NCBI RefSeq assembly: GCF_963678635.1
Contig: NC_087062.1
Span: 4,328,193 to 4,392,192, forward strand
DNA: 64,000 nucleotides
Origin: Symsagittifera roscoffensis
Taxonomy: Eukaryota; Xenacoelomorpha; Acoela; Convolutidae
Direction: 5' to 3'
Part shown: piece by piece, positions 43,689 through 58,600 of the stretch
Numbering within the stretch: position 1 is the first letter of the stretch
Layout of the letters: every line of letters starts with the position of its first letter
Translations under genes and position numbers: made by a program
Notes under the pieces: generated by a model
The model's input: only the letters and a program-made list of their open reading frames with translations
Database searches by the model: none
Told to the model about the DNA's origin: nothing

Positions 43689-46600
43689 CTGAAAAAAAAA
43701 ACAGTTCAGGCTTCGAGGTGTTTTTCAAACTAATTTTTTATTTTTAGTTTTTTTATAACTGAAACTATTTTTTTTTTATATTTAGATTTTTTTCGCATTT
43801 CAGGAAAATGAAAAGTGTTATTTAATGAAATTATTTTTCTAACCATCAATCCAAGCAACTAATCGTTTGATAAAGCAGTTCATTTTCTTTGCTTATTGCT
43901 TTAGATTTTTATTCATTAAATACGACGCCAAACTTGGTTTTGAAGCAAAACACAACATTCTGTTTCTTTGAGTCTATTTTCCTGTTAATGTTAGGGTTTT
44001 AATGTTAGGGAGGCTTCTGTCGATGGAATCGAATTACAAATCAAGCGTACTCAAAACGCCAACATTTTTCATTCTGGAATTGGAAGACAAAATTGTTGTG
44101 ACCATTGAAATGATTTTCGCAAAAATTCGGTAGTTTTCACGAATTCTCAAATTAAGGTTTCTCAAACTCGTTAAATTAGCCCCTAGTTTTTTGTAATTTG
44201 TCGCTGGATTCCTCATTATTTGACTGTTTTTGCATTTTTTGACTATATTCCGCACTTTGCCACAATGTTTCACACTTTGTAAATGGACTCTGATTAGCGT
44301 ATTCTGAATTTTTGCATTGCATTTTGCTTTTCGTAATGGGTTTTTTTAATTTTTTTTTACCGGTTTTCCTGTTTTGTTTCTGGAACAGGCATTGTCTTTA
44401 GATTTCAAACTTTGCCGCAGCAGTCGGCTTTTGTTAGTGGAATACAGATTTAATCACAAGGTTTAGCATATATTCACTGATTCTGCAGCAATTTGAGACT
44501 AGATTCCTAATTTTCTCAATAGTTGCTGAATTTGGCACAGAATTACAAACTTTGGCACTGGGCTCTGTAAACTGCATTTTTTACAACGTTCCCCGATTAG
44601 TTATGGAGTCTGCATGTTGGGATTATATACTATTTTCTGTCAATGATTCTGAAAATCGGCTCAAGATTCCGCGATTCTGAATTGGTTTTCGCACTTTTTC
44701 ATTAGTTTCCGCGTTTTGTTACTCTGGCTTCTACGTTTTGTCCAAGGATTTCGTTTTTGTGACTGATACCGCATTTCGCCTCTGCATTTCGATTTTTGCC
44801 AGATGTAGCAATTTCCATAAGCATTTGGTGAATTCTGCATCAAATTCATGCATGAATATAGGAAATTATAAGAGATTATAAGAGATTTTCGGAAAAAATA
44901 TAATCAATTATAATTGATTATAATTTATTATAATGTCACAAAAAATGTTATCATTACAATGGATTATAAATCGTTCAACCATCTCAGTTTGGCGCTTATA
45001 ATTAATTATAATTTTGATAGCAGTCAATTAAATTTGTAATGTTATCGATTATTTTCTCTTTTTACTGAGTGCGGGTGTTAACAGGCAAATCGCAGAAAAA
45101 AATGGGTTTTTTAATGCAGTATTGAACAAATGCTTCTGAAAATTGCTACACTGGCCATAAAGCGTTTAGTAAAGGCATCCAAAACAATCATGGCTGCTTT
45201 GGTTTCTACAGTTCGCGTTGTCTCTAGATTCATTATAAATACTTGCTCGCCAGTCGTTGTGTAACGACTAGTGTTTAACAACATAAGTTTCGAATCCACA
45301 AGATTTTGTTGACTCAGCCGCGTTTTAAAACATTGTGGAAATTGGTGAAAAATTCAAAGAATAGTGGCGAGGTTTTTAATTAGAGACTATCAGATCGTGT
45401 ATTTGGCACCATGCGGCGGCAATCATAGTGCTCTTACTTGAACACTAGATTCAGGCCTGTCACAGCCTTACCAATTACGGCTGCAAGAGTGGTACCACGT
45501 GAAAGTTCAAGACGCAAAAAAAAACTTTGGCTTGCAAGAAAAGCTTCGCTTAATTAAGCATCTCAGTTTGGAATGTGAGGAAGTAAGAGAAATGGACTAT
45601 ATGCTTAGACAGGCCTGATAAACCTTCCGTATATCCTCTGCGAATCGCAGAACTCACTTAACTATCATAAGGCTTTAAAATTTACAAACCAGTCCAGAGA
45701 GAAATCAGTTTCCTTACATATTACTCAAGCTTGGTATCGCTTGTCAAATTATTCATCAAAAAAGCACTTTGTGAACATAATTTTGAATTTTAGAAACTGT
45801 AGGTTGGAGAAAACAGTTTTTCAAAATGATGTGAGTGTTTTTTCTACAGAAAATAATTAATTTTCCATTAGTATTACCTGGTGTGTCTTCAACCTGCTTA
45901 GGTTTTTTCTTCTTTGTTACAGATGACCCTTTCATGTCTGACATTTCCTGTCGTTTCTTCTTTTTCTCCGCCTCCTTTTTCATTTGTTCACGCTCTTTCG
46001 CTATCTCTTCACAACTTCTCTACAATTACAATACAGTTGAAAAACAGCTGAACACTCAAGAAAAAACAAATCGTCAGTAACGATGAAGATTTCAAGAAAA
46101 TAAATAGTTTAAAAAATGTCAAATAAAATGCCCAAGTTGTGCAAAGTTTATAAAAATCAGTCTGAAATCATGTAATTTTTGGCAGTTTTTTTGAATTTTT
46201 TTTCTTCAAATTTTGTGTTGTTTTTTCAAGCGTACTTGTCTGAAAAGAGTAGGTTTAAGTAGTTTGTAATGCTAATTTTACCTGAATATCACTCAGAAAC
46301 TGTGTAATAGACTCGAAAATATCCCTCTTTTTCACAGGCGAGTCCTCCGGAAAGAACTTCAACTGTAGCCTTTTGAACTCGGTCTGGTATCTGGCAACCA
46401 TGCTTTCCAGTAGCTTAACATTCTCCACTGACTTGTTATGGAACAGCTGCATTTTCTTCCTGAAGTTGTCTTTTGGGCTAAGGTCTTTTTTGTTCTCAAG
46501 AAGGGTGCCGAGTTTGTCTACTTTGGCTTTGAGTGATGCAAACCTCGAATCTATTGACTCTTCTTCGACTACAAAGTTAATTGCTCGAAAGTTGGGATTT

Positions 46601-49600
46601 AGGCAGCTTACTGATCGGTTTTTATAGGTTGTTATTTTGCGTTCAAGTTGATTTGTTTTGAGTAGAAACAGTGAAAAAACTTGCAGAAAATCAACCATCG
46701 GCATACAAATTATAAAAAATTTGCTAACACTCAGTTAGAAATGAGTCATTGAATGCAAAAGAACAAAAAAACGGACATGTTTTTTCTCAACTTTCACATT
46801 TCCAAGAAAGAGTTATATGGCCTTAAAGCTGCCAGAATCTCTAGAATAAATTATGATTGACTTTTTTGATAAAAATTGCCCAATTTGATAAAACTGGATT
46901 AATAGGTAAAAAATCTGAAAGAAAACCTGAAAATTAAATTTCGTTTGCGAAAGTAGAAGTCAATCCCGTTTTCCGTGATCTTCACACTTTTTCTGTCCGA
47001 TAGTGGAATTTTCTTTCTTTTAAAAAAGGAAATAAACTGAAGTTAAAAAAAGTCAATAGTCAAAAAGCAAAAAAAAAAAAATGAGCCTGAACAAATTGTA
47101 ATTTTTTTCCTCAAAAAACGGCAAAAAATCATTGCGTTCTATATAAGAGTCTGAACTATGTTAATCGGCTCTTAATAACCCGAGACTATTGCGATTCTCA
47201 CTTCTAAAAATCATAAAATTCAATTTTTCAAAAATAATGATATTTTGAGGTTTTGAGAAGTTTGATCTTGCTAATCTGATCTGAAGTTTTCGATTGGCAA
47301 TTCTATACCTGAGCTAGCTGGAATCACGTGACGCAACTCTTTCAGAAGGTTCTGGACCAGAACTGGGTAGGGGTCTTCAGGATCTTTTGGAGGAGGAAGG
47401 AAAGAAACCAGAATATGCAGCATCGTTTTGGACTTGTCAACTGATGATTTCAATCCAGACCACTGAAAAAGATTTGTTTTTTTTCTTCACTCAAATAGCT
47501 GCTATTTTCAACCTTATATCAGGTTTCAGTTTTGGAAAAAAAAAGTTTTTTTTTTGATTCTGAAGTTTTTATCGGACTTTGACCAAATTAGCTCTTTTAA
47601 CTTCCTTTCTAAAACTTTTACTGAGAGTTTTAAAAAGCAACCAGAGCATATTAAAATGGCAACCTTGGAAAGATAACCAAGTTAGGATCCTCAACCCCCA
47701 GCGTTTAAGCTTTAAATGGGATTAAATTTTCTAAGCTCTGGGTGTAAACTGCAAGATGCTGAAAACTCTAAATCAGAACCAAGTTAACAACCTGCCCTTT
47801 AACCGGATTTTCGGGAGAGGTGATGTTAATTTGGCTTAAATGGAGTTCATGAATTAATGATAGAGTTATAGTTAAAGCCAAACTGTTTGCAAAATTGGTG
47901 GGTTTGAGCAAGTTAATTTGTCAGAAACGTTTTTTTTTGGTTAATTACATTTTAAACACATTTTAAAAGTGCTGACGTCAAAATTAGCAGATCTAGTCAA
48001 AGTTACTTCACTCAGTTGCGTTAACCGAAAATAGGATTTTGCCAGCAACTTGGCTTTAACTACATACTGACGTCTTTTAAGTAGCAGATGTCATATCCAA
48101 TTGCCTTGGATAATTTATGGCCTGTGTTCAGCACATTTCCAAAAACCAGAGTCTGTTTCAAAATCTGAAGAAAGCTCGCCGAGTCATTTATGTCTCTACA
48201 GGCTTCAAAAAGAACCGTCACATCCTGAAATTTTATTGGATGAAAATACAACGCTTCCTTAAATGGTATTTTTTAAACTACAGAAGTGAACAAACTGATT
48301 TGATTGGTAGAAATTCGGAGTCGAATTGAATCATTAGCATCATGTTTTCGGTTCGTATTGCAATGTCTTTAATTTCCGAGAGATGAAGCAAAAATTTTTC
48401 CGAGGATAGCATTTCGGATCCTTGGAATTCGGCCACTTTGTTGCAGAGATTTTCGCCCTCCTTGTTTATTATTTTGGACCTCAGTTCTTTCAAGGTTGAC
48501 TCGTCTAGCAGTTCGGTGTCAACTGACCATAAAGCGTTGCTGACTATGTCTTTGGTAAGTTTTTTGCTGTTGAGGAAAATATCTAGAAAAAAGAAAAGTT
48601 TTTTTTTTCGTGAGTACTTTTACTATAATATGAATTTGTACCCAAAGCTAACCTATGCTCATACTGGAATCCTGGTCCAAAACAAGCAGCGGTATTTTTT
48701 TCTTGGCAATTTGTTCCGATTGTTCGTCTGATGATTCGCTATCAGTCGCAGCTAAATATCAACAAATACGAGAAAACTAGAGAAATAAGAGCAAAAGTTA
48801 TCGATAATCATCAAAAGTAACGACCTTTGCTTGGTTTGCTGGAGAACTTTGCGGCTAACTCTCGGATTTGTGAATCTGTGATTTCTTCGCCCATGAAGAT
48901 CCAAATACTTTGTTCATTCAGCTTTTCTTCGTCGAGCTAAAGCGATAACTTCTTATGAACAACAATCTAGTTTCTTCTTTTTAAAAAAAATGGTCCAAAC
49001 GTTCTTAATTTTGAGTCGTTAAGCCTTTTTTTCGCATATGAAAAGATTAAAATTGGAGTATATAGCTTTCTAAAACGTCTTCAACAACGTTTTTTGGTTT
49101 TTTTTTTGGTTTTTAAACGCAGAATTCCTTATATTGAGATTTTACGCAATTGGATAAATTTGTGAGACTCCGAGTACTAAAAAAAAATATATATTCTAGA
49201 ATGAAGATCTGAACATGCCCGAAGTACAGCTTGATTGAACCAGTTTTTATACATTCAGACGAGTTATAATAAGTTATAAATATCTGGGTAGGAAATCTCT
49301 AACTAGATCAGCTAACTTCATCATCAGTTTTTTTTTTACCTTTTTCCAGAAAACTTTCATTGTAGGATTTGTCAATTTTGACTTGAAATCTCTTCTAGCA
49401 GGAAGTTTCGCGTGTCTGGACTTTTTTGGGATCGGAGCTCCACCTCCTGGCGGTGGTGGTGGCGGTGGAGCACCCCCTGGACCCGGAGGAGGGGGAGGAG
49501 GTGGCGGAGGACCTCCAGGACCTGTGGGTGGAGGTGGGACAGGGGCAGTTTCTGCAACTGGTGCAGGGGGAGTGTCTGCCTTGCTAGAATCTGAAAAGAA

Positions 49601-52600
49601 AGAATTTATGAATTCTCTAGATCAATCTGGCGAAGCATAATTGGAGTGATTATCAAGAAAAATTGAGGCTAGCCCAAAAACTTATATAGTTTTTTACAAA
49701 CCATAACTTCTATTTTCATAACGAAGTACTATTTTAAGACTATTCCTCCCTTTTGTACTAATTTAGGACTTCAATTCTGGACAAGCCAAAAATTTTTCTT
49801 TGACACATTTGTGCACTAATTTTGAGTGGAGAGCGCGCGCCAAAAAACGCCATTTTATGGTCAAAATTTTCCGAAAAAGTCCTAAAATTGTCTTTTTTGG
49901 CCGAAGGACTTGCCTGCAAAAAGTTGTGCCAAAATAAGTTCATTATATTGATTTGCGAGAGCTTAGAAAATCAATTTAATTTTACCTACTAAAAGGTAAA
50001 AATGTTTTAAATATAAAATTATTAATTGTGTTCTGTGCGCTGAATGTCAATGAGGTGATTTTGGGTTACCTTTAGGAAGGAATCCTGTCATATCTCCAGG
50101 ATCCAAGTCGTTCTCTTTCATCTAAAATATCACTTGACGGCGGTGAATTAGAAAAGACTCCGTTTGTCAATCAAAAGGTCAGGTGTTCGAGGCCCACCAT
50201 GATCCGTGCTCGTTGCACGAGAGTGAGACAAAATTAGTCAGTCAAAAATATATATTCAGAAAAAAATATAACTTCATTCATAGTTTAGTCTTTTCCCTCG
50301 ACGATTCTTCTCTTAATTAACTTAAAGTTAAAATCCATTTACACTTTGGGTTTGAACGAGCTATCTGTTCAATCACGGTGCTTCTTGGAATTGTAAAATA
50401 TTTTTCGATTTAATTCTCCGATTTTCAAAAAAAATGACAGAAAAGATATTTTTTGGGATCGTTTTGATTTTCAGGTGAAATCAAGCTATCAAACTAATTT
50501 TTTTGAAAACAAACAAGACTGCTCGCATATCAAGGCAAGCCCTGAATGTTCCGGCTGCCCATGAACTGATCTGGAATCGTTTTTAGTAGATGAAATAATA
50601 ACAAACTACAAATTTTAGACTGATAATATCAAAGATTTGAAAATAGTTAATATCAAATTGAATAAATAAAACCAATCAGCTTGCCTCAATTCAATTTGGA
50701 GTGATTCTGAGTGCGGATAATTTGCCACGCATAAATAATTCACGTATTAAAAAAAACGATGAAAGTCTATTTACAGCTGCAGAGCCGCACTTTACGCAAG
50801 TGCAAGCATACCCGCTTGACAATCACAATACTTCCGGATCGATGCTCATTCGCAGTAAACTTTTTTAAATTGATCTGAATAAAAAAAACCACCCCGGGCA
50901 TTTGTATTTCTCACTTTCTTCGAAAGTCAAAACAAAAATGCTGTTGGAAAATGAGTTTTAAAATTGCGAATTTGGCCATACTTTGGGCTAGTATTTTTTC
51001 ATTGTTAAATATTTTATCTATGATTCTGAAAAGGCAGCACAAATTTTTTATTCGTGGTGATTTATACTTCAGGCCAAAATGTTCCAAATTGAGACGAGGC
51101 AAACCAATTGTTGAAGGAAATTCCTTCTCAAAAACAAACTCAACACTTAGTATTTGATTTTATAATTTTATAATTTTTCTTAATCGAAAATAAGTCGACA
51201 CGACTAAAGAGGCAATTGAAACATTCAAGGCTCTGCGCTGATATAAAGCTTTGTATTATGCCATTGAATATTTAAGAGCAATTTTTAGATATCCCTGCGG
51301 GTAGGCTTGGCAAAAATCAAGCTTTTCAACTCATTACGGCAAACTGTTGTCGTGCTCCTATTATATTGTGTTGTTGTGCTCCCAGAAGTTATAATTTTAT
51401 AAACATTTTTCATTGAAAATAGTTCGATACGACTAAAGTGGCAATTGAAACATTCAAGGCTTTGCGCTGATATAGAGTTTTGTATTATACGATTGAGTAT
51501 TTGAGAGCAACTTATACATATCCCTGGGGGTAGACAAAGCAAAAATCTAGCTGTTCACATCATTACGAAAAACTGTTTTTGTGCTCCTATTATATTGAGA
51601 TCTACAAGCTAACCTTTTTTCCCGATTTTTATGGAAAGAGACAACATTTGTGGTCGCTTGGTTTTTTGTTGTTAGAATTGTTGTTCGAAAATGTAACAAA
51701 AAATTTAATCAAATTGAATCAATTTTTTTGAAAACGTTTAGAAATAATATTAAAAAATGTAAGAAAAATCTGAATTAAAAATTCATTTTTGACGCCTAAA
51801 AGGATAATCGGAGCATTATGGGCTTTGCCCAGATACGAGCAGAATTGTTTGGCCATTTTTCTGGGTTGGATATTGGATATTGTCTCCACGCACTAGCAAC
51901 CAGCACGGATCATAGCATCGAACCACGGACATTTTTGATCGAGATGGAGACTATCGCAAACCAGAGCAGTTTACTTAACCATAACTACTTTTTTTGCAAT
52001 TTTGATACTGCTTGTGGCTTACTTTTTCGACCAGCTGTAACATTTTTTCCTTGAAACGCTCCAATTGCGTTTCCAGTTCAAAAGATTTTCCAGAATCTGA
52101 ACTTCCGAAACTCTAAAACAAAATACAGAAATTTTAACTAGAAAAACATCACTTTATGAATCAGAATCATAGATAGTTTGATATAAGTAATATAATATTT
52201 CCAGTAGTACCTGAATCGAGATTCCTTTTTCGACTTTCATCATTCTAATTTCGATGTTTTTCCAAATCTCTTGTTCTGATTGGGGAACAACGGCTGCAGA
52301 CTCTTTCGGATCATCGTCTATCGCCCCTGTAAGAGTACTTTTTCGTTCGGTTTTTGCCGAGTTGAAAAGGAAAGCGTTTTTGTATTCGGAGAAATTTTCT
52401 TCGTCAAAGTTCACTGCGTATTGAGATATGACTTCAGTGATCCATCGTATTCGCCGTAACCTGAAACAATTTCACGAAAATAAGCTGCTGCGCAACATTT
52501 TTTGTCGACTCTTTTCCAGTTTCCCCTTTGATTTTTTCGAAAATTTAGTTTAAGCATCAAAACGTATCAGCGTGAACAGAGGAACAATTTTTGAACAGCT

Positions 52601-55600
52601 TTATTTTGAAACTTTACGAGGGGGTTGGGAAACTGGGCACAAAGCCTTTTTGTCAAAATAAGGTCTTTATAGTGTTCTGGGAGTGCACGGAAAAACAATT
52701 AAAAAAACCTACGACAGCTCGACAAAATTTTTGAAATTTTTTTAAAAATACGCCCGACCCCTCTAGAAAACCCTAGATCCGCCCCTGTATATGCACCATA
52801 GTTTATAAATTTTTAATCTACAGATTTCTTACAGCGGTAGAACATAAATTTTTTACATGCATCAATTTTTTTCCAGGCGGAAATGGTTCAAATTGACGTT
52901 TTAAAACCAAAAGAGTTTCCGATGTCTTTCATCCTTGAACCTGATCCAAACTATATATTATTATTGGTTATAAATTGGATATTTTATCACTATAAAGTTT
53001 TTTAATATTAACCAATCTTGATCCATCTAACTAACAACCCACTTATTTTTAAGTGCTGAAATTACTTGTAATTTCAGCACCAGAGAGATTTGAATTTAAT
53101 TTAGAAATTAGTTACTTATCCAAGAGACCTTTTGGCAATCGCAATAAGCCAGTATACTCTAGATCTATTGAGCCTAGCAGAGACTAGTTAAACACCCGAG
53201 ACTAGTAGATATAAGAGTAAGAATAGGATCGGTAGTAGACTAAGAAGTTGCACGAATCTATCCGGCCGATAATAAGATAGCGTGACGAACAGACGGTGTA
53301 CCCTATCTGAAATTACTCTATGAGTTGGAGATCAGACCCAACTCAATCCGAAAAATTTTCGAAGCCGGTTACCTGTACAAGTCTCCTTTGCCAGTACTGA
53401 GCATGAGCAGCATTTGCATAATTTGCATGACATAGCCCTCTAGCGGCGTATTCCTGGTCACGTGCTGCAAATACTCCGCAACACCAACGTAATTCGTTAA
53501 AGTTCCCGCCTCGCAAGTTTTCCTTAGTGAGTCATTTTCAGTTTCTTGGTTCAAATTTTGGAAGACGAGACCTTCAACTTCGAAAATATAGGAGGCATCG
53601 CTGAAGAGCTTTTCATCTACTAGAGTCGATTCCACGTCGTCCTCCATCCCAATTTCATCGATTATTTTCTACAAAATTCTGACACAAATTTAGTTGAAAC
53701 AACATTTTTTGCTAAGTTTTTGGTTCTTAATATCTATTTCCGGCTCTTTTTCCTTAACCACCCCCCAAAACTTAATCATCAATTTTACGGCGGGTATAAC
53801 GATGGGTTGTACAAGGTTAAACATGAAGACCAAATATGTTTGTCATGGCCTAATTAGTTCGCATGCCAATTTTTGTAACATTCGGATGATGTGCACAAAA
53901 TTTCTTTAGTAATATTTTGCAGGTGGGGGGGGGGGGGTTTGGAGAGAGCTTTATTTCCCATCCCCTTATTAAGAAAGAAAGGAAACTCGTTACAAGGTTC
54001 AATATTATCATATATGCTTAACTGTTGATTTAGATATGCATCGGGTATATAGGCGGTGGGGGAGGGGGGGGGGTGGGGCTCTGGGCTTCTAGAATGATTA
54101 AAACGATCCAAAATTTTGAAGAGGGTTCTTACGTCTGCCTTTGAAGCAACTCCAAGACCCCTGAATTCCTCCCAAACAGTTGCCAAGTAAATCCAGTTAT
54201 TATGCTCAGAAATCGCCTCGAAGATGCCGCAGACAAAACTTAACGCCTCTTTCTAGAAACAAAAACTTATTTTACTTTTTGTCTGTCAGTCTTACTTCGT
54301 GATAGCCATTTATTCAGTGAGTGTGTCCGAAAGATTTCAACTACTTTCAGTCCAAATTGATGATGATAACTTTTACCTAGTAATGATGATGATGATGGTT
54401 ATAAAGTGAAACGATAAAAAACACATTAGAATTTTTACAAAAAAGTGTTTGATAATTTTTACCTTTTTTGAGCAGCTAAAAAGAAGCAGACTTTTTGGAA
54501 TTCGATTCTCACCAAAATTTGGTAGTACGACTTGCTTGAAGAAGAGCTGTTAGTAATGACTACATGAGAGAAACCAGTCACAGCACTAGCACTCTGAGTC
54601 ATACTCGACATCTGACTCAAATTCGAGGGATGACTGAGAGCAGTCCCCCCACTTGAAACCCCGCTAGAAGTAGACAAAGAAGAAGTAGAAGTATTCGATA
54701 TAGAAGGCTGGATGGAACCCTGTTCAAGAATTCCAGCGGATTGATTTAGACCGGTGATTGAGCCCCGTCTGCGGGTGTTTCCAGACGGTTTGGGCTGCCT
54801 TGGAAGCGTTCCGTAGTTGGATGTCACACTAACTGAGCTCACGTCTGTAACCTTGAGAAAAAATACAATGATGACTCTATGCTTAGGATGAACAGAGATT
54901 TTAGATTTTTTTTTATAGATTTGACCAGAACAAAGAGTTTTTTGGGCTCATCTAGTTGATAAACACCGAATCCAATTTATATAGTGAGTTTACAGTGCAT
55001 ATATACAAAATAACAGTCCCATACAAAATGAATGTTTTTTTTTTCAAATTTGAGAAACCTTTAGTTTTTTGAATATCAAAACTCACTAAAAGTAAAGTTC
55101 ATGTGTTAAAATCAGCATTTTTTTGAATTTGATTTCATAATTTGTCCGTAAAATAGTCTTAATTTGCCAAAAACTTTTTGCAAGATGATTTTACAAGAAG
55201 TTTTTACAAGATGTTTTTTTTGCTTTTTTCTGGATTTTTATCTTGATTGTAAATCAGGGGCGGATCTAGGATTTTCTCGAGGGGGAGGGGGCGGATTTTC
55301 AAAAAATTTTCCAAAATTTTGATGACCTTTTTTTTTTTTAGGTCGACCAAATTGATTTTTCGAGCTCTCCCAAAGCACTGTTTTGCCCCTATTTTGGCAA
55401 AGTTTTCTGCGCCGCAGGCAAATTTTTGAAAAAACAGTCAAAAAAGCCGTTTTTGGGCACTTTTTGAAAAATTTTGACAAAAAAATAGCGTTTTTTTGGC
55501 GCGCGCTCCCCCTCAAAGTTAGTATATATTGGCGCCGAAGGCGCCTTTAGAAAAATTTTAGGGTCGGTCGGCCAAAAAGGGATTTCTGAAAAAGTATCAA

Positions 55601-58600
55601 AGGGGGGACCCTTTGGGTCGGCAGGGGGTCGAATCCCTGAGGGGGGGGGGCGTCCGTCCCCCCGCCCCCCCCCTAAATCCGCCCCTGTTCTAAATTGTTT
55701 TTTGGCCATAAATTCTGTAGTTTGAAACTCACTTTTTGCAAAATGGGAAGAAGAAGATATTAAGTACGAAATTTACATATGCTTAATCGTTGATTTAGAT
55801 CATTATAGGGGTAGTAATTCGTTATTCAGTATGGAAAACAGTAAAAGAGATCACATTGGTCTGATTGCAAACCTGCAAACTCCGAGAAGAATCGACCAGA
55901 TTTCTCAAAACTGTCATGGCGTCGGGAAACACTTCGTCCAATAGGGATCCAATCGGGTAGAACCGTTCACACTGAGAACCGATTCCGAGGATGTCCGATT
56001 TGAAAGTTTCGTTGTATGTTTTGTACCTCAACACTGCGTAGCTTGAAAAGGCCTCCAGCACAACAGGGTAACTGGAAAAAAACAAAGATAAGATATAAAA
56101 AAGTGCATTCCTTCTTTTGCAAAAAAGCGGATACTTGGGTTCGATTTTCAAGTTCGAAAAACAATTTTTCTAAAAAAAAATACTCGTATTCAAACCTTAT
56201 GCACAGCTGCAGATTTGAAGAAATTGGGCAAAGTCTAATCTATGGCCTTCCTATTCGCCATTAACAGAGTGTTCTTTTTAGCTCAAAACTTCATGTTGTC
56301 AAAACCAGCAGATTTTGGGCCAAATATAGGTCAATCATTTTGGTATTTAAGGAAAATTCACAAAAAAGAAACTCTATTTATAAATTAACTTGATGCAATC
56401 AACGTTCTAACATCCTTCTCTCTTAGATTCCCCCAATTCTATTTTTATAACTATAAAATAGTAAAATTGTTTTCAAGAATGAAATAACTTGACTATAATT
56501 GAGAAATTAATCATTCTTGGAAAAACCCATTTTGGAAGAACATCAAAAAGGCCGATTAGCTGCCTTTTGAGTAGTTTTACAAACTTACAAAGCAACACAC
56601 ACACACACACACACACAAACACACAAAAACAGTTTTACGACTTACAAAGCAACTTTTTTGTAACTTCCATCTTTGAGTTCAATCGGGAGAATCAACCTCG
56701 AAATCGGATAGAGTAACTTCAGCGTGTCAAGACACAAACTCACAACCTCCTTGAACACATCGGGCGCGTCTTTGTCTTTTTCCCTCCCGCTGCTATGACT
56801 CATTTGATGGTTCACAAAAAATGAAGACAGATCATAGCCAGTGTAGGGTGTGATCTCAATGCACTTGATCAAGTACGCCAGACATTCGAGTTGGTAGTTG
56901 CCAGAAATAGCTTCCTCACTTGACCCTTTGATCGATTCTTCAGTTCCAAAGAGTTGGTAGAATTTTCTCAGACCCGGCTGAAAGTTGGAAATCATCCTTA
57001 CCATCATCATCATCATCATCATCGTGGTTTAATTTTTTCACTGTTTCTTGATCTCGAAAATGATTTTTAAAATATCAACAATTTGGAATCAAGATAGAAA
57101 TACCGAAAAAAGCAAAAAAAAAAACATATTGTAAAAAAAAATTTTTATGCAAAATGATCCCGAATTACAAAAAAGTAGAAAAAAGTTTAAGCGCTGAAAA
57201 TTGTTTTAAAAGAGCTCAGAAATTTAGCTAGCCTGTTAACATGCGAAGACCGTAAAACAATGTGCGTACTAAATCGATTTGTTCACGAAGCAGAATAACC
57301 ACTAGTTGAAAAAAGATACTTGATTTTTGAGTTAACGAAGCATAATCATACCATAGTATTACACATGGCTCTTATACACTTGACGCAGTTGTGTCTGACT
57401 TTAAGCACTTGTTCCAGCCAATTTCGGTCAATTGAGCAGTCGGCCAGACACTCGTCGAATGTTCTGTGTTTTATCTGAGAAGTTCCTGAAGATGAATTGC
57501 TGGACTTTTCTGGCTTCATCAGAAAAGAATGCCTGAAATTAGAAGTTGTGTCAAGTTTGTAATTCAGTAACCCCCATTTGTTGAAAATTTTCCAATCGAA
57601 CATTTACTCAATGGTAAAGTTGTAATTGTTTTTTTTTTCAAAACATGAAAAAAAGTCGAATCTTGAAAGTTTTCAGTTTTTTTTTATTTACCGCAGAGTT
57701 TCGAAGACACGTAACATGCCGCCATTGACAAATTCTCGCATCCATCTAAAACAAACAAAAACAAAAACATACAATTTTAATAATCAATTATTAAAACCGG
57801 GAGGGGAAAGGGGATTATGTCTACCTTTTTTTAAGTTGACCAAATTGATTTTATGCGCCCTTATTCGACAGAGGGCCAAAATGAAAGAAAAAGGCCTAAA
57901 AATGCTTTTGGAAAGTGCTGATTAAAAATTCGCGTTTTTTTGGCGCGTGCTCCCCCTCAAAATTAGTATATATTGGCGCCAAAGGCTCTTTTAGAAAAAT
58001 TTCGGGCCAGTTAGTCAAAAAAGGATATCTCAAAATATGACAAAGGGGAGGAAAAATCCCTGAGAAAGGGGGCACACAAAATCCGCTACTCACTGTATGC
58101 ATATTTTTTCTCGAAACTTTATTTTTTTTCACAAAATTTTTCAGTTTTCCTACGGGATTGTGTTGTTTTTGAGCGCAACTGTCAAATCAGTGGTTATATT
58201 GAGTAAATCAGCGGCCGAGGAGTGTTTTAGGCCATATGGGCTGAGTTGCTGTTTGAACTGGTCGGCCGACTTGTCTGTCTGTCTCTTCGACTGCTGATGT
58301 CCCCCCTCTGCACTGCCTCCAGAGGAATAGTCCAGGAAGTCTGGGTTGCGCATGCAATGGGTGGCTAGAAGCGACTCCGCGTTGCCATCGTCTGCAACAT
58401 TTTTAGCGGTTTAAAAAATCTGCATCTTAGAAAAAATTGGCTCTGTGAAAAATAAAATTCTGTGAAACTTTGATTTTGATTTTCACAAAATCAATGAAAA
58501 ATTGAGAAAATCGAAGAAAGTTGAGCTTTTTTTCCCAGTTCAAACTCCAACTGGCATGCATAATTGCAGTTTACAACATTACAAATTATTTTAGAAAACT

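Larger units (their letters stand above)
49591..52022 (-). other. Two formin introns with SINEs, family D pieces and a tandem duplication
   Basis: The introns on either side of the 50070-50121 exon. They hold an inverted fragment of the CAGGGGCGGAT-type element (about 49780-49960), SINEs (50140-50240, 51855-51985), family D (50514-50933) and a two-copy tandem segment (51158-51600). Confidence 0.65.

Noticed and set aside
57000-57022. Run of Met codons as the start of a formin exon
   Set aside because: It is a (CAT)n microsatellite in the intron; a good acceptor (CCAACTTTCAG) starts the exon at 56977 in the correct phase.
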